Assembly (NCBI GenBank): GCA_050260055.1
Contig: JBLNBO010000053.1
Span: 1-64,000 of the forward strand
Length of the DNA stretch: 64,000 nucleotides
Reading direction: 5' to 3'
From: JBLMYQ01 sp050260055
Lineage (GTDB): Bacteria > Bacillota > Clostridia > Acetivibrionales > UBA4821
The notes below the pieces were generated by a model that had not been told where the DNA came from, did no database searches, and saw nothing but the letters and a program-made list of their open reading frames with translations. Position numbers and translations under genes: made by a program. Of the stretch, positions 8,996 through 18,104 are shown in pieces (the stretch's first letter is position 1; the number at the start of each line of letters is the position of its first letter).

Positions 8996-10375
8996 TTATA
9001 GACTAGGGATTACTACTTGCTTTGTGTTATCATTCCAATAACATTCATATCCAAAATACTCAGAAATCAATCTTATAGGTACATAGCTCTTTGAATTCAC
9101 CATGAATCCTTTAGCATTAGCTGTATTTCCAATAGGTATTTGAATTTCATTGTTATCTTTTGTACATATTGCTGTTTCTGTTTCTTGATTCCATCCTACC
9201 TTAATACCAAGAGTTTCAAGTACTCCTCTTAAAGGAACGTAAGTTTTATTATCTTTTATAATACCTCTTTGCTCAAGGACTGACCCATTAATATTTATTT
9301 CTGCAGTCTCAATTATCTTTTTGACTACAAGCAGTGCATTGCTTATAAGTCTTCCAGGTTTAGTTATATATTTACCATTATAATAGAGACCGCTGCTGGC
9401 TCCGCCGTCAAGATTCATAGCATCGGTAACGCCAATAGAAATAAGTGATTTTGCAAGTTCGGATATACTTGCAAGCGGAGTAGTGCCCATAATTACCGCA
9501 CCATTTTTATTGATTCCGATATAACTTCGTGAAGAACGCAAAGTTTTAATTTTTTCAGCTGTGAACCCATCACGGTCGAAATTAACATCATACTTCCCAA
9601 AGGTGATTAATTTGGGACCGGCGCCTATTGCATACTCAATAGAAGAAGTAGAAAGTGCCTGTCCATTCAATTCGTATTCAATTTTATACTCTACCGTGTC
9701 ACCTATTTTAAAACGGGTTCGAGTACTTTCTTTACTGCCTATATGTATAACATAGCCTCCGATAGGAATTTTAACGGGCTTTGTCTGAATATCTTCAACA
9801 ATACCGTTTCTTACAACTATATTTGTACTTCCGTCATCGGGGATACTGCCAAAATTACTATCTAAAATAACAGATTGATATGGAGTGTTATACAAATGAT
9901 TTATGCTCCAGCCATTCCAGTTGTTTGGCCACTTATACGAACCGTTTATTGCACCTCTGATTTTAATATTTAATGTACCAACTTGCTTGATTCCATCAGA
10001 GAAGAAACAAACATTACTGCCTCCATGAATAATTTTACTATTATTAATAATAATACCATATGGATAACGTTTTGTAGAATTATTATTATAAGCATCAAAA
10101 AAAGTCCCGTTGATTCCTGCAGCCGCTTTTTTCTTTTCCACGAGAGTTTTTAGCTCAGAAACAGAACCAATAGGATTACTGCTAATGGTTTCAAAAGTAT
10201 ATAAGCTTGTATCTGGAATTATCAGATAATTAAGTTTAATTGTATTTGAGCCGACTTTAACAGATTTATTTTCACTTTGAATATTTTCTTCTGCGAAACA
10301 AGGACTGCACATAATAAGCACTAATAAAGAAGCACGTAATACATGCATAAAAACGGTGTTTTTTAAATTAATCAT
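8996..10375 (-). CDS. Secreted phosphodiester glycosidase-like (NAGPA) protein with copper-amine-oxidase-like C-terminal domain
   Basis: 459 residues with a signal peptide (hydrophobic residues ~10-25, cleavage likely after CFA). Residues ~60-330 form a NAGPA domain, named after the human enzyme uncovering mannose-6-phosphate: GINGTFFDAY near the start, then MNLDGGASSGLYYNG and ISNALLVV at the end. Residues ~345-459 form a copper-amine-oxidase N-terminal-like (stalk) domain with two YVPLR/YVPIR repeats, a module that many clostridial exported proteins carry for cell-wall association. The likely role is hydrolysis of a sugar-phosphodiester in the envelope. AGGAG precedes the ATG by 5 bases, and a hairpin can mask that site (separate entry). 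Confidence 0.85.
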   Translation of the reverse strand: MINLKNTVFMHVLRASLLVLIMCSPCFAEENIQSENKSVKVGSNTIKLNYLIIPDTSLYTFETISSNPIGSVSELKTLVEKKKAAAGINGTFFDAYNNNSTKRYPYGIIINNSKIIHGGSNVCFFSDGIKQVGTLNIKIRGAINGSYKWPNNWNGWSINHLYNTPYQSVILDSNFGSIPDDGSTNIVVRNGIVEDIQTKPVKIPIGGYVIHIGSKESTRTRFKIGDTVEYKIEYELNGQALSTSSIEYAIGAGPKLITFGKYDVNFDRDGFTAEKIKTLRSSRSYIGINKNGAVIMGTTPLASISELAKSLISIGVTDAMNLDGGASSGLYYNGKYITKPGRLISNALLVVKKIIETAEININGSVLEQRGIIKDNKTYVPLRGVLETLGIKVGWNQETETAICTKDNNEIQIPIGNTANAKGFMVNSKSYVPIRLISEYFGYECYWNDNTKQVVIPSL

Positions 10376-10380
10376 AGGTA

Positions 10381-10407
10381 CTCCTAAAAGAAATTTTAAA
10401 ATAGGAG
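10381..10407 (-). promoter_or_regulatory. Hairpin overlapping the ribosome binding site of the glycosidase gene
   Basis: Read on the minus strand, CTCCTA (10407-10402) can pair with TAGGAG (10386-10381), which contains the AGGAG ribosome binding site of the 10375 start. The 15-base loop is A/T rich. It could limit translation or act as the 3' end of the upstream 6S RNA transcript. Function is inferred from position only. Confidence 0.4.
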
Positions 10408-10429
10408 AATAATTGTTATCCGGATTTTA

Positions 10430-10613
10430 TAAGTAAGGCCCCAAGATGCCGATAATCTACATTTTGACACCTAGCCGCGCTAGGTGGGTACCCTGTTAAG
10501 CTTTTCTATCTTCCACTATAAGTATGAGGCTTGATATATTACTTAAACTTCGGATTCCCTATTACTTAATGTAGGTTCAAAATAATAGACATGCCGAACA
10601 TCTCAGGAATAGT
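10430..10613 (-). ncRNA. ssrS: 6S RNA
   Basis: Read on the minus strand, the 5' end has CCTGAGATGTTCGGCATG and the 3' end has ATCGGCATCTTGGGGCC. These match the conserved ends of bacterial 6S RNA (E. coli: CUGAGAUGUUCG ... CGGCAUCUCGG). The two ends pair into the closing stem (CCTGAGATG with CATCTTGGG). Between them lie internal pairs such as CACCTAG/CTAGGTG and an AT-rich central bulge region, giving the long open-promoter-like hairpin of 6S RNA, about 184 nt. 6S RNA binds the sigma-A RNA polymerase holoenzyme and represses promoters in stationary phase. A TAAAAT box lies a few bases upstream of the 5' end. Exact ends are estimated. Confidence 0.85.
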
Positions 10614-10757
10614 TCTTAAAACATTTTATGTGTGTATAAAGAATTTGATACAATATTTATACGATTATTATAACATATTTAAAATAGCTGATAAATAACA
10701 ATATGACTTATTGCGACAAAAAATTATTTCAAAAAATGTTTAAAACAAACAAAAAAT

Positions 10758-10786
10758 TTGGTAATATCATAAATGCAAAGTATATT
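10758..10786 (+). promoter_or_regulatory. Sigma-A-type promoter for the Ca2+/H+ antiporter gene
   Basis: TTGGTA, 17-base spacer, TATATT, 25 bases upstream of the ATG. Confidence 0.55.
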
Positions 10787-10810
10787 CAAATGAAGAATTA
10801 GGAGGTAATT

Positions 10811-11866
10811 ATGAAATATCTTAAATATCTGCTTATATTTGTTCCGGTGAGTTTTATTCTTGAATACATGCATGTAGGAGGGACATGGATTTTCATATCT
10901 GCATGTCTTGCTATTATTCCACTCGCGGGCTTTATGGGGGAGGCAACAGAAAATTTGGCTGTTCATGCAGGCCCGAGGATTGGAGGCTTTCTGAATGCAA
11001 CATTCGGGAATGCAACCGAACTTATTATTGCAATATTTGCAATAAAAGCCGGTCATGATGAAATAGCCAAAGCCTCTATAGCAGGTTCAATTATCGGGAA
11101 TATATTGCTTGTACTGGGGGCAAGTATGTTGTTCGGAGGGTTTAAACATAAGATACAATCATTTAATAAACAGGCTTCAGTTAATAGTGCAACCTTGCTC
11201 TTGTTTGCTGCGATTGGATTAATGATTCCTGCAATCTTCCTTAATGGTATTACATCTCACGATCAAAGGCTTGCATATGAAGGATTAAGCATAGCAAACG
11301 CAGTTATTATGATAGTAATTTACCTGCTTGGACTGGTTTTTTCATTCTTCACGCATAAAGATATTCTATGCTGTGAGTCGGATGAGGTTCAAGAGGCCAA
11401 GTGGGGAAAAGTTAAGTCTATAGTTGTTTTATTAATATCAACAATAGTTGTTGCTTTTGAAAGTGAAATTCTTGTCGGTTCTATTGAGACTACCGCAAAA
11501 TCTCTAGGCTGGAATGATATGTTTATAGGAATAATAATATTAGCAATAATCGGTAATGCGGCTGAACATTCGTCTGCAGTTTTAATGGCTGTCAAAAACA
11601 AAATGGATGTGTCATTAGAAATTGCAGTTGGTTCAAGCTTGCAGATAGCATTGTTTGTTGCTCCAGTCCTTGTATTTACAAGCTTGATTTTTGGAAATCC
11701 TATGGATTTGATTTTCCACCCTTATGAATTAGCAGGTATTGTGCTTGCAGTACTTATTGCTAACTTTATTTCCCAAGACGGCGAAAGCCATTGGCTTGAA
11801 GGGGCACAATTAATAGGAGTTTATATAATTCTGGCATTCGCATTTTTCTTTGCTCCGATTAAGTAA
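10811..11866 (+). CDS. cax: Calcium/proton antiporter, Cax family
   Basis: 351 residues, about 11 hydrophobic helices. Both alpha-repeats of the cation/H+ exchanger family are visible: GNATELIIAIFA near residue 63 and GNAAEHSSAVLMA near residue 240, the paired GNxxE motifs that bind Ca2+. The acidic segment between the repeats (ESDEVQEAKWG) also fits. The protein should export Ca2+ from the cytoplasm using the proton gradient. AGGAGG is 5 bases before the ATG. It is a single-gene unit with its own promoter and a shared terminator. Confidence 0.92.
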   Translation: MKYLKYLLIFVPVSFILEYMHVGGTWIFISACLAIIPLAGFMGEATENLAVHAGPRIGGFLNATFGNATELIIAIFAIKAGHDEIAKASIAGSIIGNILLVLGASMLFGGFKHKIQSFNKQASVNSATLLLFAAIGLMIPAIFLNGITSHDQRLAYEGLSIANAVIMIVIYLLGLVFSFFTHKDILCCESDEVQEAKWGKVKSIVVLLISTIVVAFESEILVGSIETTAKSLGWNDMFIGIIILAIIGNAAEHSSAVLMAVKNKMDVSLEIAVGSSLQIALFVAPVLVFTSLIFGNPMDLIFHPYELAGIVLAVLIANFISQDGESHWLEGAQLIGVYIILAFAFFFAPIK

Positions 11867-11874
11867 TAATAATA

Positions 11875-11906
11875 CAAAAAAAAGACGATTACTCGTCTTT
11901 TTTTTA
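11875..11906. terminator. Bidirectional terminator between cax and the transglutaminase-like gene
   Basis: AAAAGACGA / TCGTCTTTT stem with a 4-base loop, A-run before and T-run after, so it works in both directions for two convergent genes. Confidence 0.85.
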
Positions 11907-11907
11907 T

Positions 11908-13095
11908 TTACCATTCGCCTGCAATCCTTGATGCTGTATGGTCTAATTCAAAATTGCTTCTATCAAAATAATTTCCGCCGATTGAAAATGTTGTATCGAC
12001 ATTTACCCATTTGTCCTCTTCGGGGATATAGACCTGATTCCAGGAGTGTTCTCCCCAAGACACACCGCTATTTGCAGTTCCGACTATAAGCCTGACCTTT
12101 AACCCAGCAGCCCGGCACATTGCAACGTACAGAGAAGACATGTCGAAACATATGCCTTTCCGGGTATTGAATGCTTCTATTGCGCCAGAGGAAGTGGTTG
12201 TAAGTTTATTGCTAACCAAGTCAGCTTTTTCATAATCGTATTTTACATTTGTTCCAATCCAGCGATATATTGCTTTGGCACGTTTGCGGTCTGAGGTAAT
12301 TGTCTTAACAAGACTTTGAGCATATGAGTCAATCTCAGGATTTGATTTTATTGCATCATCAAGTGTGACGCCATTGAAGTACCAGATTATGCGTACTCCA
12401 TTTTCAGTTTTTGAAGGCAGCGTTTTTCCAGTTCCAAGTTGGCTTATATCTGCCTCAGCAAGAGATCTGTTAAACAATACGGGCATTTTTTGAATATATT
12501 GAGAATTGAGTAAAGGCTCAATCGCTTGAGAATTAACTACATTGTAAATTTTAGATTGTTCTAATTGGTCCGAAAGAGTAGGAGAGGGGAAATATATGCT
12601 TACTACATTAAATAGAAGGCAAACTATGAATAGGTTTAGCAGTGACTTAGGTACATTTAATACAAGACGAAGAAAGTAATTAATTGGCTTCCATAATGAA
12701 TTGAAAGTATCCAATATGATATCTGACAGGTTATAAAGGAATATGTTTTCGAACTTGTAGAAAATTATTTTCAAGAAAAAATAAATGAAGAAAAATAGAA
12801 TCGGAGAAAATATTATATAAGTCTTTATATCTGGACTTAATGTATTATCTAGCAAGTTAGGTATGTTTCTGAGATTATCTAAAAAAGAAAATTTATTTGT
12901 GATAAATAGATATCTAGTAAGGTAAAATGACAGAAAAGCAGACAATGCAATTTCAACTAATTGAAATATAGAAAGAAGCGAAAACCAAATGTTCGTCTTT
13001 TTTATTTTTAAAATTAAGCCTAGTAATAATGGCGCAATAATGAGGGTATAAATTATTGGTGTTATGACATTGTATTCGTTTAAAAAGTTTTCCAT
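11908..13095 (-). CDS. Membrane protein with transglutaminase-like domain
   Basis: 395 residues. The first ~185 contain several hydrophobic helices. Residues ~225-395 form a transglutaminase-like (papain-fold) domain with its triad visible: Cys in RKGICFDMSS, His in GEHSWNQVY and Asp in WVNVDTTF. The topology places the catalytic domain next to the last helix, probably outside the cell. Bacterial members act as peptidases or cross-linkers at the envelope; the substrate here is unknown. GAGG lies 5 bases before the ATG. Divergent from the thioredoxin-DsbD gene, with about 140 bases between them. Confidence 0.85.
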   Translation of the reverse strand: MENFLNEYNVITPIIYTLIIAPLLLGLILKIKKTNIWFSLLSIFQLVEIALSAFLSFYLTRYLFITNKFSFLDNLRNIPNLLDNTLSPDIKTYIIFSPILFFFIYFFLKIIFYKFENIFLYNLSDIILDTFNSLWKPINYFLRLVLNVPKSLLNLFIVCLLFNVVSIYFPSPTLSDQLEQSKIYNVVNSQAIEPLLNSQYIQKMPVLFNRSLAEADISQLGTGKTLPSKTENGVRIIWYFNGVTLDDAIKSNPEIDSYAQSLVKTITSDRKRAKAIYRWIGTNVKYDYEKADLVSNKLTTTSSGAIEAFNTRKGICFDMSSLYVAMCRAAGLKVRLIVGTANSGVSWGEHSWNQVYIPEEDKWVNVDTTFSIGGNYFDRSNFELDHTASRIAGEW

Positions 13096-13233
13096 ATTAA
13101 CCTCAATAAATATTTTCTTAGCTTCATTTTATAACTTTTTAATAAATTTATAAAGTGCATAAATATTACCGTATGGTAACAATCATTGTAATATTGTAAA
13201 ATGAAATTAATAAGAGGACAAGCGGAGGATAAT

Positions 13234-14634
13234 ATGAAAAAGTTAACCAGCATAATAGTAATATTATTTTTAGCGGCATTTATAAATATAAACCCGGCCT
13301 CGGCTGAAGCGAACAATAAAGGCGGACTTGTTGTCAAGAATTATTGGGGTATAGGATGCTCGGAATGCGGGCAGATGAAACAATTTCTGAATGAGTTGAA
13401 GTTAAAATATATCGGGGTTAAAATTGAAGAATATGAGATATATTTTAATAAAGAAAACAAAAGAATGCTTGAAAATACCCTCAAACAAATGAATAAGGAA
13501 TTCAATGGTGTGCCAATTGTAATTATTGAGGGGAATGTATTTACGGGATATGGAGATAGTGTAAAAGCTAAGATAGAAAATATAATGAAACAAAGACTTA
13601 AACCATCTTCTGTTAAGCTGCCTGTCAAGCAAAAGGGAAACCCTGAGGAAATTAAAAAAAGAACGCACGGCATAAGGATAGAAGAAGATGTGGAAGGTCA
13701 AGAATCTGTTGAAAGTCTGGGAACAAATACCCATAGTTATATTTCAGAAGAAACTAATAATATTCAACAGCCAAATATAGATAATAGCAGTGTATTTAAA
13801 GATTCATTAATTAATAATATTCCTTTTGTAGGAAGTGTGAATCCATGGAAATATCCTCTTCCTGTTGCAACAATCTTGATTGCCTTTGTTGACAGCTTAA
13901 ATCCCTGTGCATTTTTTATTCTATTTACAATGCTGGGACTGCTTGTTCATGCTCAATCAAGAGCCAAAGTCTTGTTCGCCGGTGGAATATTTGTCGTTAT
14001 TTCAGGCATAGCATATTTTATATTTATGGCTGCATGGCTTAATCTTTTCCTTGTAGCAGGAAATATAAAAATAATAACTATACTTGCCGGTTCAGCAGCA
14101 TTGATTATAGCAGCTATTAATATTAAGGACTTTTTTAAATTTAAAAAAGGAATAAGTCTTACTATATCTCAGGGAAATATAAAGAATTTATTTGAAAGAA
14201 TGCGCAAACTGACAAGAATTACTTCATGGCCCGGAATAGCATTGTCGGCAAGCGTGCTGGCAATTGCAGCCAACGCTTATGAGGTTCTATGTACAGCAGG
14301 GTTTCCAATGGCTTATACAAGAATTCTATCCTTAAATTATCTGCCTAGTTTAGAGTATTATTCTTATCTCGTATTGTATAATATTGTATATATTGTACCG
14401 CTGGCAGTTATAGTTATAATAATTGCCATGACTTTAGAAAGATTTAAGATGGAAGAAATTCAAGGGAGAATACTGAAATTGATTTCAGGAATCATGATGC
14501 TTGGGCTTGGGGCAATACTGTTATTTGCCCCGCAGTTAATGGAAGATATTATGATTATGATTCTATTGTTTGGATTGTCGGTTGCATCAGGACTCTTTAT
14601 GGGGTATATAGAAATGCATAAAGAAGAATCTTGA
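13234..14634 (+). CDS. Thioredoxin-like domain fused to a DsbD/CcdA-type membrane electron carrier
   Basis: 466 residues. A signal peptide (MKKLTSIIVILFLAAF..., cleavage near SAEA) is followed by a thioredoxin/glutaredoxin-like domain with CSEC (GCSECGQMKQFL). A ~70-residue linker leads to a membrane half with 6-7 helices. That half carries NPCAFF and CTAGFP, the paired cysteines of CcdA/DsbD proteins that pass electrons across the membrane. It probably delivers reducing power from cytoplasmic thioredoxin to extracellular thiols. ATG 13234 is chosen for the GGAGG 7 bases upstream; an in-frame ATG at 13201 lacks one. Cytochrome c maturation genes are not nearby. Confidence 0.85.
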   Translation: MKKLTSIIVILFLAAFININPASAEANNKGGLVVKNYWGIGCSECGQMKQFLNELKLKYIGVKIEEYEIYFNKENKRMLENTLKQMNKEFNGVPIVIIEGNVFTGYGDSVKAKIENIMKQRLKPSSVKLPVKQKGNPEEIKKRTHGIRIEEDVEGQESVESLGTNTHSYISEETNNIQQPNIDNSSVFKDSLINNIPFVGSVNPWKYPLPVATILIAFVDSLNPCAFFILFTMLGLLVHAQSRAKVLFAGGIFVVISGIAYFIFMAAWLNLFLVAGNIKIITILAGSAALIIAAINIKDFFKFKKGISLTISQGNIKNLFERMRKLTRITSWPGIALSASVLAIAANAYEVLCTAGFPMAYTRILSLNYLPSLEYYSYLVLYNIVYIVPLAVIVIIIAMTLERFKMEEIQGRILKLISGIMMLGLGAILLFAPQLMEDIMIMILLFGLSVASGLFMGYIEMHKEES

Positions 14635-14648
14635 GATTACGCAAATCA

Positions 14649-15806
14649 TTAAAGAAAAATAGGCGTATCTTCCTGGTATTGTGAGTAAATTGAGGTGATT
14701 TGCTTTTCACATTTTAGGAAAGCGCTTACAACATCTTTATCAAAGCTTTCGCCAGCTTCACTCGCAATAATATCATACGAAGCCTTTAAAGCTACAGGTT
14801 CTTTATAAACTCTTCTTGAAGTAAGTGCATCGAAAACATCGGCAATAGCAACAATTTTAGCGGAGATAGGTATTTGGTCGCCTTTAATACCAAATGGATA
14901 TCCTTTGCCGTTAACCTTTTCATGGTGTCCTAATGCGATATCTATAGCTGTACTGAAATAATGCTTATCTTTCTTCATGATGTTGTTGCCTGATTTTCTA
15001 AGCACATCAGCACCTATTATTGTATGCTTTTTCATAACCTCGAATTCTTCTGGAGACAACCTTGCAGGTTTAAGAAGAATACCGTCAGCAATACCGACTT
15101 TTCCGATATCATGAATAGGCGCAAAATCAGATATTTCTTGAATATAATGATCAGTAAGAATATCCTTATAAGACTCACTTTTGGATAATTGCCTTGCGAT
15201 AATTTCAGAATAATTTCTGATTCTTTCAATATGCAGCCCTGTTTCACTGTCTTTAGATTCTACCAGCTTTGCGAGCCCTGTAATTGATATAAGTATCAAG
15301 TCGTTAATCAGAATATTTTTTTCAATGCTTAATGCCAAAAATGAAGCAATCTGTTCTAGAAATTCTATATGTTCTTTCCTATATACATTAGGTGAATAGC
15401 TTGAGAAAAATACAGTACCTATTGAATTGTTGTTTACATACAGAGGGAGGGTTATGCTTGATAAGATACCTTCCTGGAGAAGTAATTTTGTTGATTTCGA
15501 ATGGGGCTTTGCCTTGTAATATTCACGCAGGTCTTCAATGATTCTTGGCTTTCCTGATGCGATTACATCTGTTAATGAGGTTTCCTTTAGATGCAATGTG
15601 TATCCGCTCTTTAGTATGTTCTCATTATCTGAATGGACTGCTTGACAATATATAGTTCCAGTTGATTTATCAATTAAACCGATTCCAATACGATTGTAAG
15701 GTATGTGTTCTTGAAAAGAGTGAAATACAAATTCCAGTGTTTCATCAAAAGTGGAACCCCCACTAATTATTTTAACCAGTTTAAGAATCTTATTATTTGG
15801 TAACAT
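14649..15806 (-). CDS. GAF-HD-GYP protein (predicted cyclic-di-GMP phosphodiesterase)
   Basis: 385 residues. Residues ~15-165 are a GAF domain (small-molecule or redox sensing) and residues ~180-370 an HD-GYP domain with IHDIGKVGI, HHEKVNGKGYP and VAIADVFDALTSRR intact. It is cytoplasmic. The domain order (sensor then output) predicts ligand-controlled hydrolysis of c-di-GMP. GAGGTG lies 7 bases before the ATG. It is transcribed alone; 14 bases separate its end from the convergent DsbD-like gene. Confidence 0.9.
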   Translation of the reverse strand: MLPNNKILKLVKIISGGSTFDETLEFVFHSFQEHIPYNRIGIGLIDKSTGTIYCQAVHSDNENILKSGYTLHLKETSLTDVIASGKPRIIEDLREYYKAKPHSKSTKLLLQEGILSSITLPLYVNNNSIGTVFFSSYSPNVYRKEHIEFLEQIASFLALSIEKNILINDLILISITGLAKLVESKDSETGLHIERIRNYSEIIARQLSKSESYKDILTDHYIQEISDFAPIHDIGKVGIADGILLKPARLSPEEFEVMKKHTIIGADVLRKSGNNIMKKDKHYFSTAIDIALGHHEKVNGKGYPFGIKGDQIPISAKIVAIADVFDALTSRRVYKEPVALKASYDIIASEAGESFDKDVVSAFLKCEKQITSIYSQYQEDTPIFL

Positions 15807-16038
15807 AAAAACACCTCAGCAAACGATAGTATAATGCGATGTAATAATTCTAACACATTATTAGAAAAAGATAAACTAAAACCTTTATATAGCAGAAAAA
15901 GAATAATATAGAAAAATATATTTTTTTGTATATTAATAAAACAATTGCATGATTTATTAATATGTTATAGAATTAATATATAAGGATAATTTTTGAAGTG
16001 TAGCATTATAAATTTATTAAAGTTACGGAGTGATGGAA

Positions 16039-16488
16039 ATGATTTTTAATATTCTAATTACGGATGATAACCTCATTCACCAAATAAGTGTTAAGTACTG
16101 TATCGAAGATTTTAATTATAATCCGCTAATTGCATTTAACGGGCAAGAAGCAATAAATATTTTAGAAACAAAGCCAGTTGATTTAATTATACTTGACTTG
16201 CAGATGCCAGTAATGGACGGCTTTGAATTTCTTAATTGGTTAAAAGAACACGAAGAATATGCATCAATACCTGTTATTGTATATTCAGGAATGGCTGATG
16301 TTGATACTGTTCAAGAAGTATTACAGTATAATGTATTCGGATATTATTTCAAACCAATCACTCAAACTGACCAACTCTTATTCTCAAATTCGATTAAAGC
16401 TGCACTTACTTATAGGAAGCAAAACATGGAGCTTGCTCAAGCAAATAAGATAATTGATAATTTTATTAATACAAAGAAAAAAGGTTAA
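16039..16488 (+). CDS. Single-domain response regulator (CheY-like receiver)
   Basis: About 149 residues, essentially one receiver domain. Visible are the acidic pocket (ITDDN), phospho-acceptor Asp in LIILDLQMPVMDG, Ser in IVYSGM and Lys in YYFKPI. There is no DNA-binding or enzymatic output, so it probably acts by protein-protein contact in chemotaxis or as a phosphorelay step. ATG 16039 is favoured because CGGAG lies 8 bases upstream; earlier in-frame GTG (16030) and ATG (16033) codons lie in or against that site. No kinase is adjacent. Confidence 0.85.
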   Translation: MIFNILITDDNLIHQISVKYCIEDFNYNPLIAFNGQEAINILETKPVDLIILDLQMPVMDGFEFLNWLKEHEEYASIPVIVYSGMADVDTVQEVLQYNVFGYYFKPITQTDQLLFSNSIKAALTYRKQNMELAQANKIIDNFINTKKKG

Positions 16489-16501
16489 TTAATTTATATA
16501 G

Positions 16502-16535
16502 AAAATACAAGGCGTATAGCCTTGTATTTTTTTTG
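16502..16535 (+). terminator. Intrinsic terminator after the receiver gene
   Basis: 12-bp stem AAAATACAAGGC / GCCTTGTATTTT, 5-base loop, T-run. Confidence 0.9.
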
Positions 16536-16541
16536 TTGAAT

Positions 16542-16569
16542 TTGCATTAATCCTCTGTTAAAGTATAAT
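16542..16569 (+). promoter_or_regulatory. Sigma-A-type promoter upstream of glgA
   Basis: TTGCAT, 16-base spacer, TATAAT, 50 bases before the glgA ATG. Confidence 0.6.
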
Positions 16570-16619
16570 CATAATAATGTAAATTAGTAAGAATCAATTC
16601 AACAAAGGAGGCTATTGTA

Positions 16620-18074
16620 ATGCCGCTGAATAGCAAGTTGAAGATTCTTTTTGTTTCTGCTGAGGTTTCTCCTTATGCAAAGACTGGGGGATTGGCAGAT
16701 ATCTCCGGTTCACTTCCTGTTGCTCTAGCTCAAAAAGGTCATGATGTTAGAATTGTTATGCCAAGATATAAAAAAGTTGCTGAAAAGTTGAAATATACAG
16801 CGGATTTTCCTATTACTATGGATTGGCGTAAAGAAGCCTGCATTATTCGTGAACATGCCATGATAACTGACGATGCATCTGTTAAGGTATACTTCACAGA
16901 TAATTATCAGTATTTTGATAGGGAACACATGTATTGTTATTTCGATGAGGCTGAGAGGTTTGCATTTTTTGCCAAGGCTGTACTTGATATGTTAAAGGTT
17001 ATTGATTTTAAACCTGATGTTATTCACTGCAACGATTGGCAGTCTGGGCCTATTTGTGCTCTGCTTAAAGAAAAATATAAAAAAGATGAATTTTATTCAA
17101 AAATTGCCTCAATATTTACAGTTCATAACCTTCAGTATCAAGGAAACTATCCGGGGGACACAATCAAACTCTTTGGCTTTGACGACACTTATTTTATACC
17201 TGAAAAATTAGAATTCTATGGGACATTCAGCTTTATGAAGGCTGGGCTTAATTATGCTGATATTATCAATACTGTTAGTGAAACCTATGCAAAAGAGATT
17301 CAAACTCCTGAATACGGAGAAAGATTCGAAGGACTTCTAAAGCAGAGAACGAAAGATTTGTATGGAATAGTTAACGGTATAAGCTATGAGGAATTTAATC
17401 CTGCTGCAGATTCAAGAATATATAAGAAATATGATAAAAATTCGATAGAAAATAAAAAGATAAATAAAACTGAATTACAAAAGGAAATGGGGCTTCCAAA
17501 AAGTAATGCTCCATTAATTGGATTGATTTCAAGACTGGTCAACCAAAAAGGATTAGACCTTATTTCAGAATCGATGGAAGAGATATTAAAGAATGATATG
17601 CAGTTTGTTCTTCTTGGTTCTGGAGACGAGTATTTTGAAACGTTATTTAAGAATTATGCCAAGAAATATCCAAAGAATGTAGGAGTATTTATTGGGTTCA
17701 ATCCTGCTCTCGCTCAAAAAATCTATGCAGGCAGCGATATGTTTTTAATGCCATCCAAGTTTGAACCTTGCGGGCTTGGACAGATTTTCAGCTTGAGATA
17801 CGGAACAATTCCGATTGTCAGGGCAACAGGAGGTTTAGCTGATACGATAGTTGATTGTGAACTTAAAAATGATGGAAATGGATTTTCATTTAAGGATTAT
17901 TCATCCAAGGAACTTGTTAAAACCATAAACAGAGCAGTAAAGTATTATAATACAAAACCTAATGAATGGAAACAGCTGGTTATTCGTGCATTAGATCAGG
18001 ATTTTTCATGGAAGAAGTCTGCTGAAAAATATATTGATATATATAATAAAGCTATATTAAAGGTCAATAAATAA
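16620..18074 (+). CDS. glgA: Glycogen (ADP-glucose) synthase
   Basis: 484 residues, the usual bacterial GlgA length. It transfers glucose from ADP-glucose to the growing alpha-1,4-glucan. Signatures are KTGGLADISGSLP (ADP-glucose-binding Lys about residue 21), HCNDWQSG, TVHNLQYQG, SRLVNQKGLDL and the GT5 catalytic region PSKFEPCGLGQ. AAAGGAGG is 8 bases upstream of the ATG. No other glg genes are in the window. The following nth gene starts within 31 bases, which suggests an operon. Confidence 0.97.
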   Translation: MPLNSKLKILFVSAEVSPYAKTGGLADISGSLPVALAQKGHDVRIVMPRYKKVAEKLKYTADFPITMDWRKEACIIREHAMITDDASVKVYFTDNYQYFDREHMYCYFDEAERFAFFAKAVLDMLKVIDFKPDVIHCNDWQSGPICALLKEKYKKDEFYSKIASIFTVHNLQYQGNYPGDTIKLFGFDDTYFIPEKLEFYGTFSFMKAGLNYADIINTVSETYAKEIQTPEYGERFEGLLKQRTKDLYGIVNGISYEEFNPAADSRIYKKYDKNSIENKKINKTELQKEMGLPKSNAPLIGLISRLVNQKGLDLISESMEEILKNDMQFVLLGSGDEYFETLFKNYAKKYPKNVGVFIGFNPALAQKIYAGSDMFLMPSKFEPCGLGQIFSLRYGTIPIVRATGGLADTIVDCELKNDGNGFSFKDYSSKELVKTINRAVKYYNTKPNEWKQLVIRALDQDFSWKKSAEKYIDIYNKAILKVNK

Positions 18075-18104
18075 TTGCTTATTTCGATTATTAATGGTGA
18101 TGGA

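Noticed and set aside
10430..10613. Possible riboswitch or insertion-element end at this intergenic region
   Set aside because: Conserved ends and closing stem fit 6S RNA better than any riboswitch; no transposase nearby.
13163..13182. TTACC-GTAT-GGTAA palindrome before the DsbD-like gene as an operator
   Set aside because: Arms are only five bases and I know no regulator with this site.
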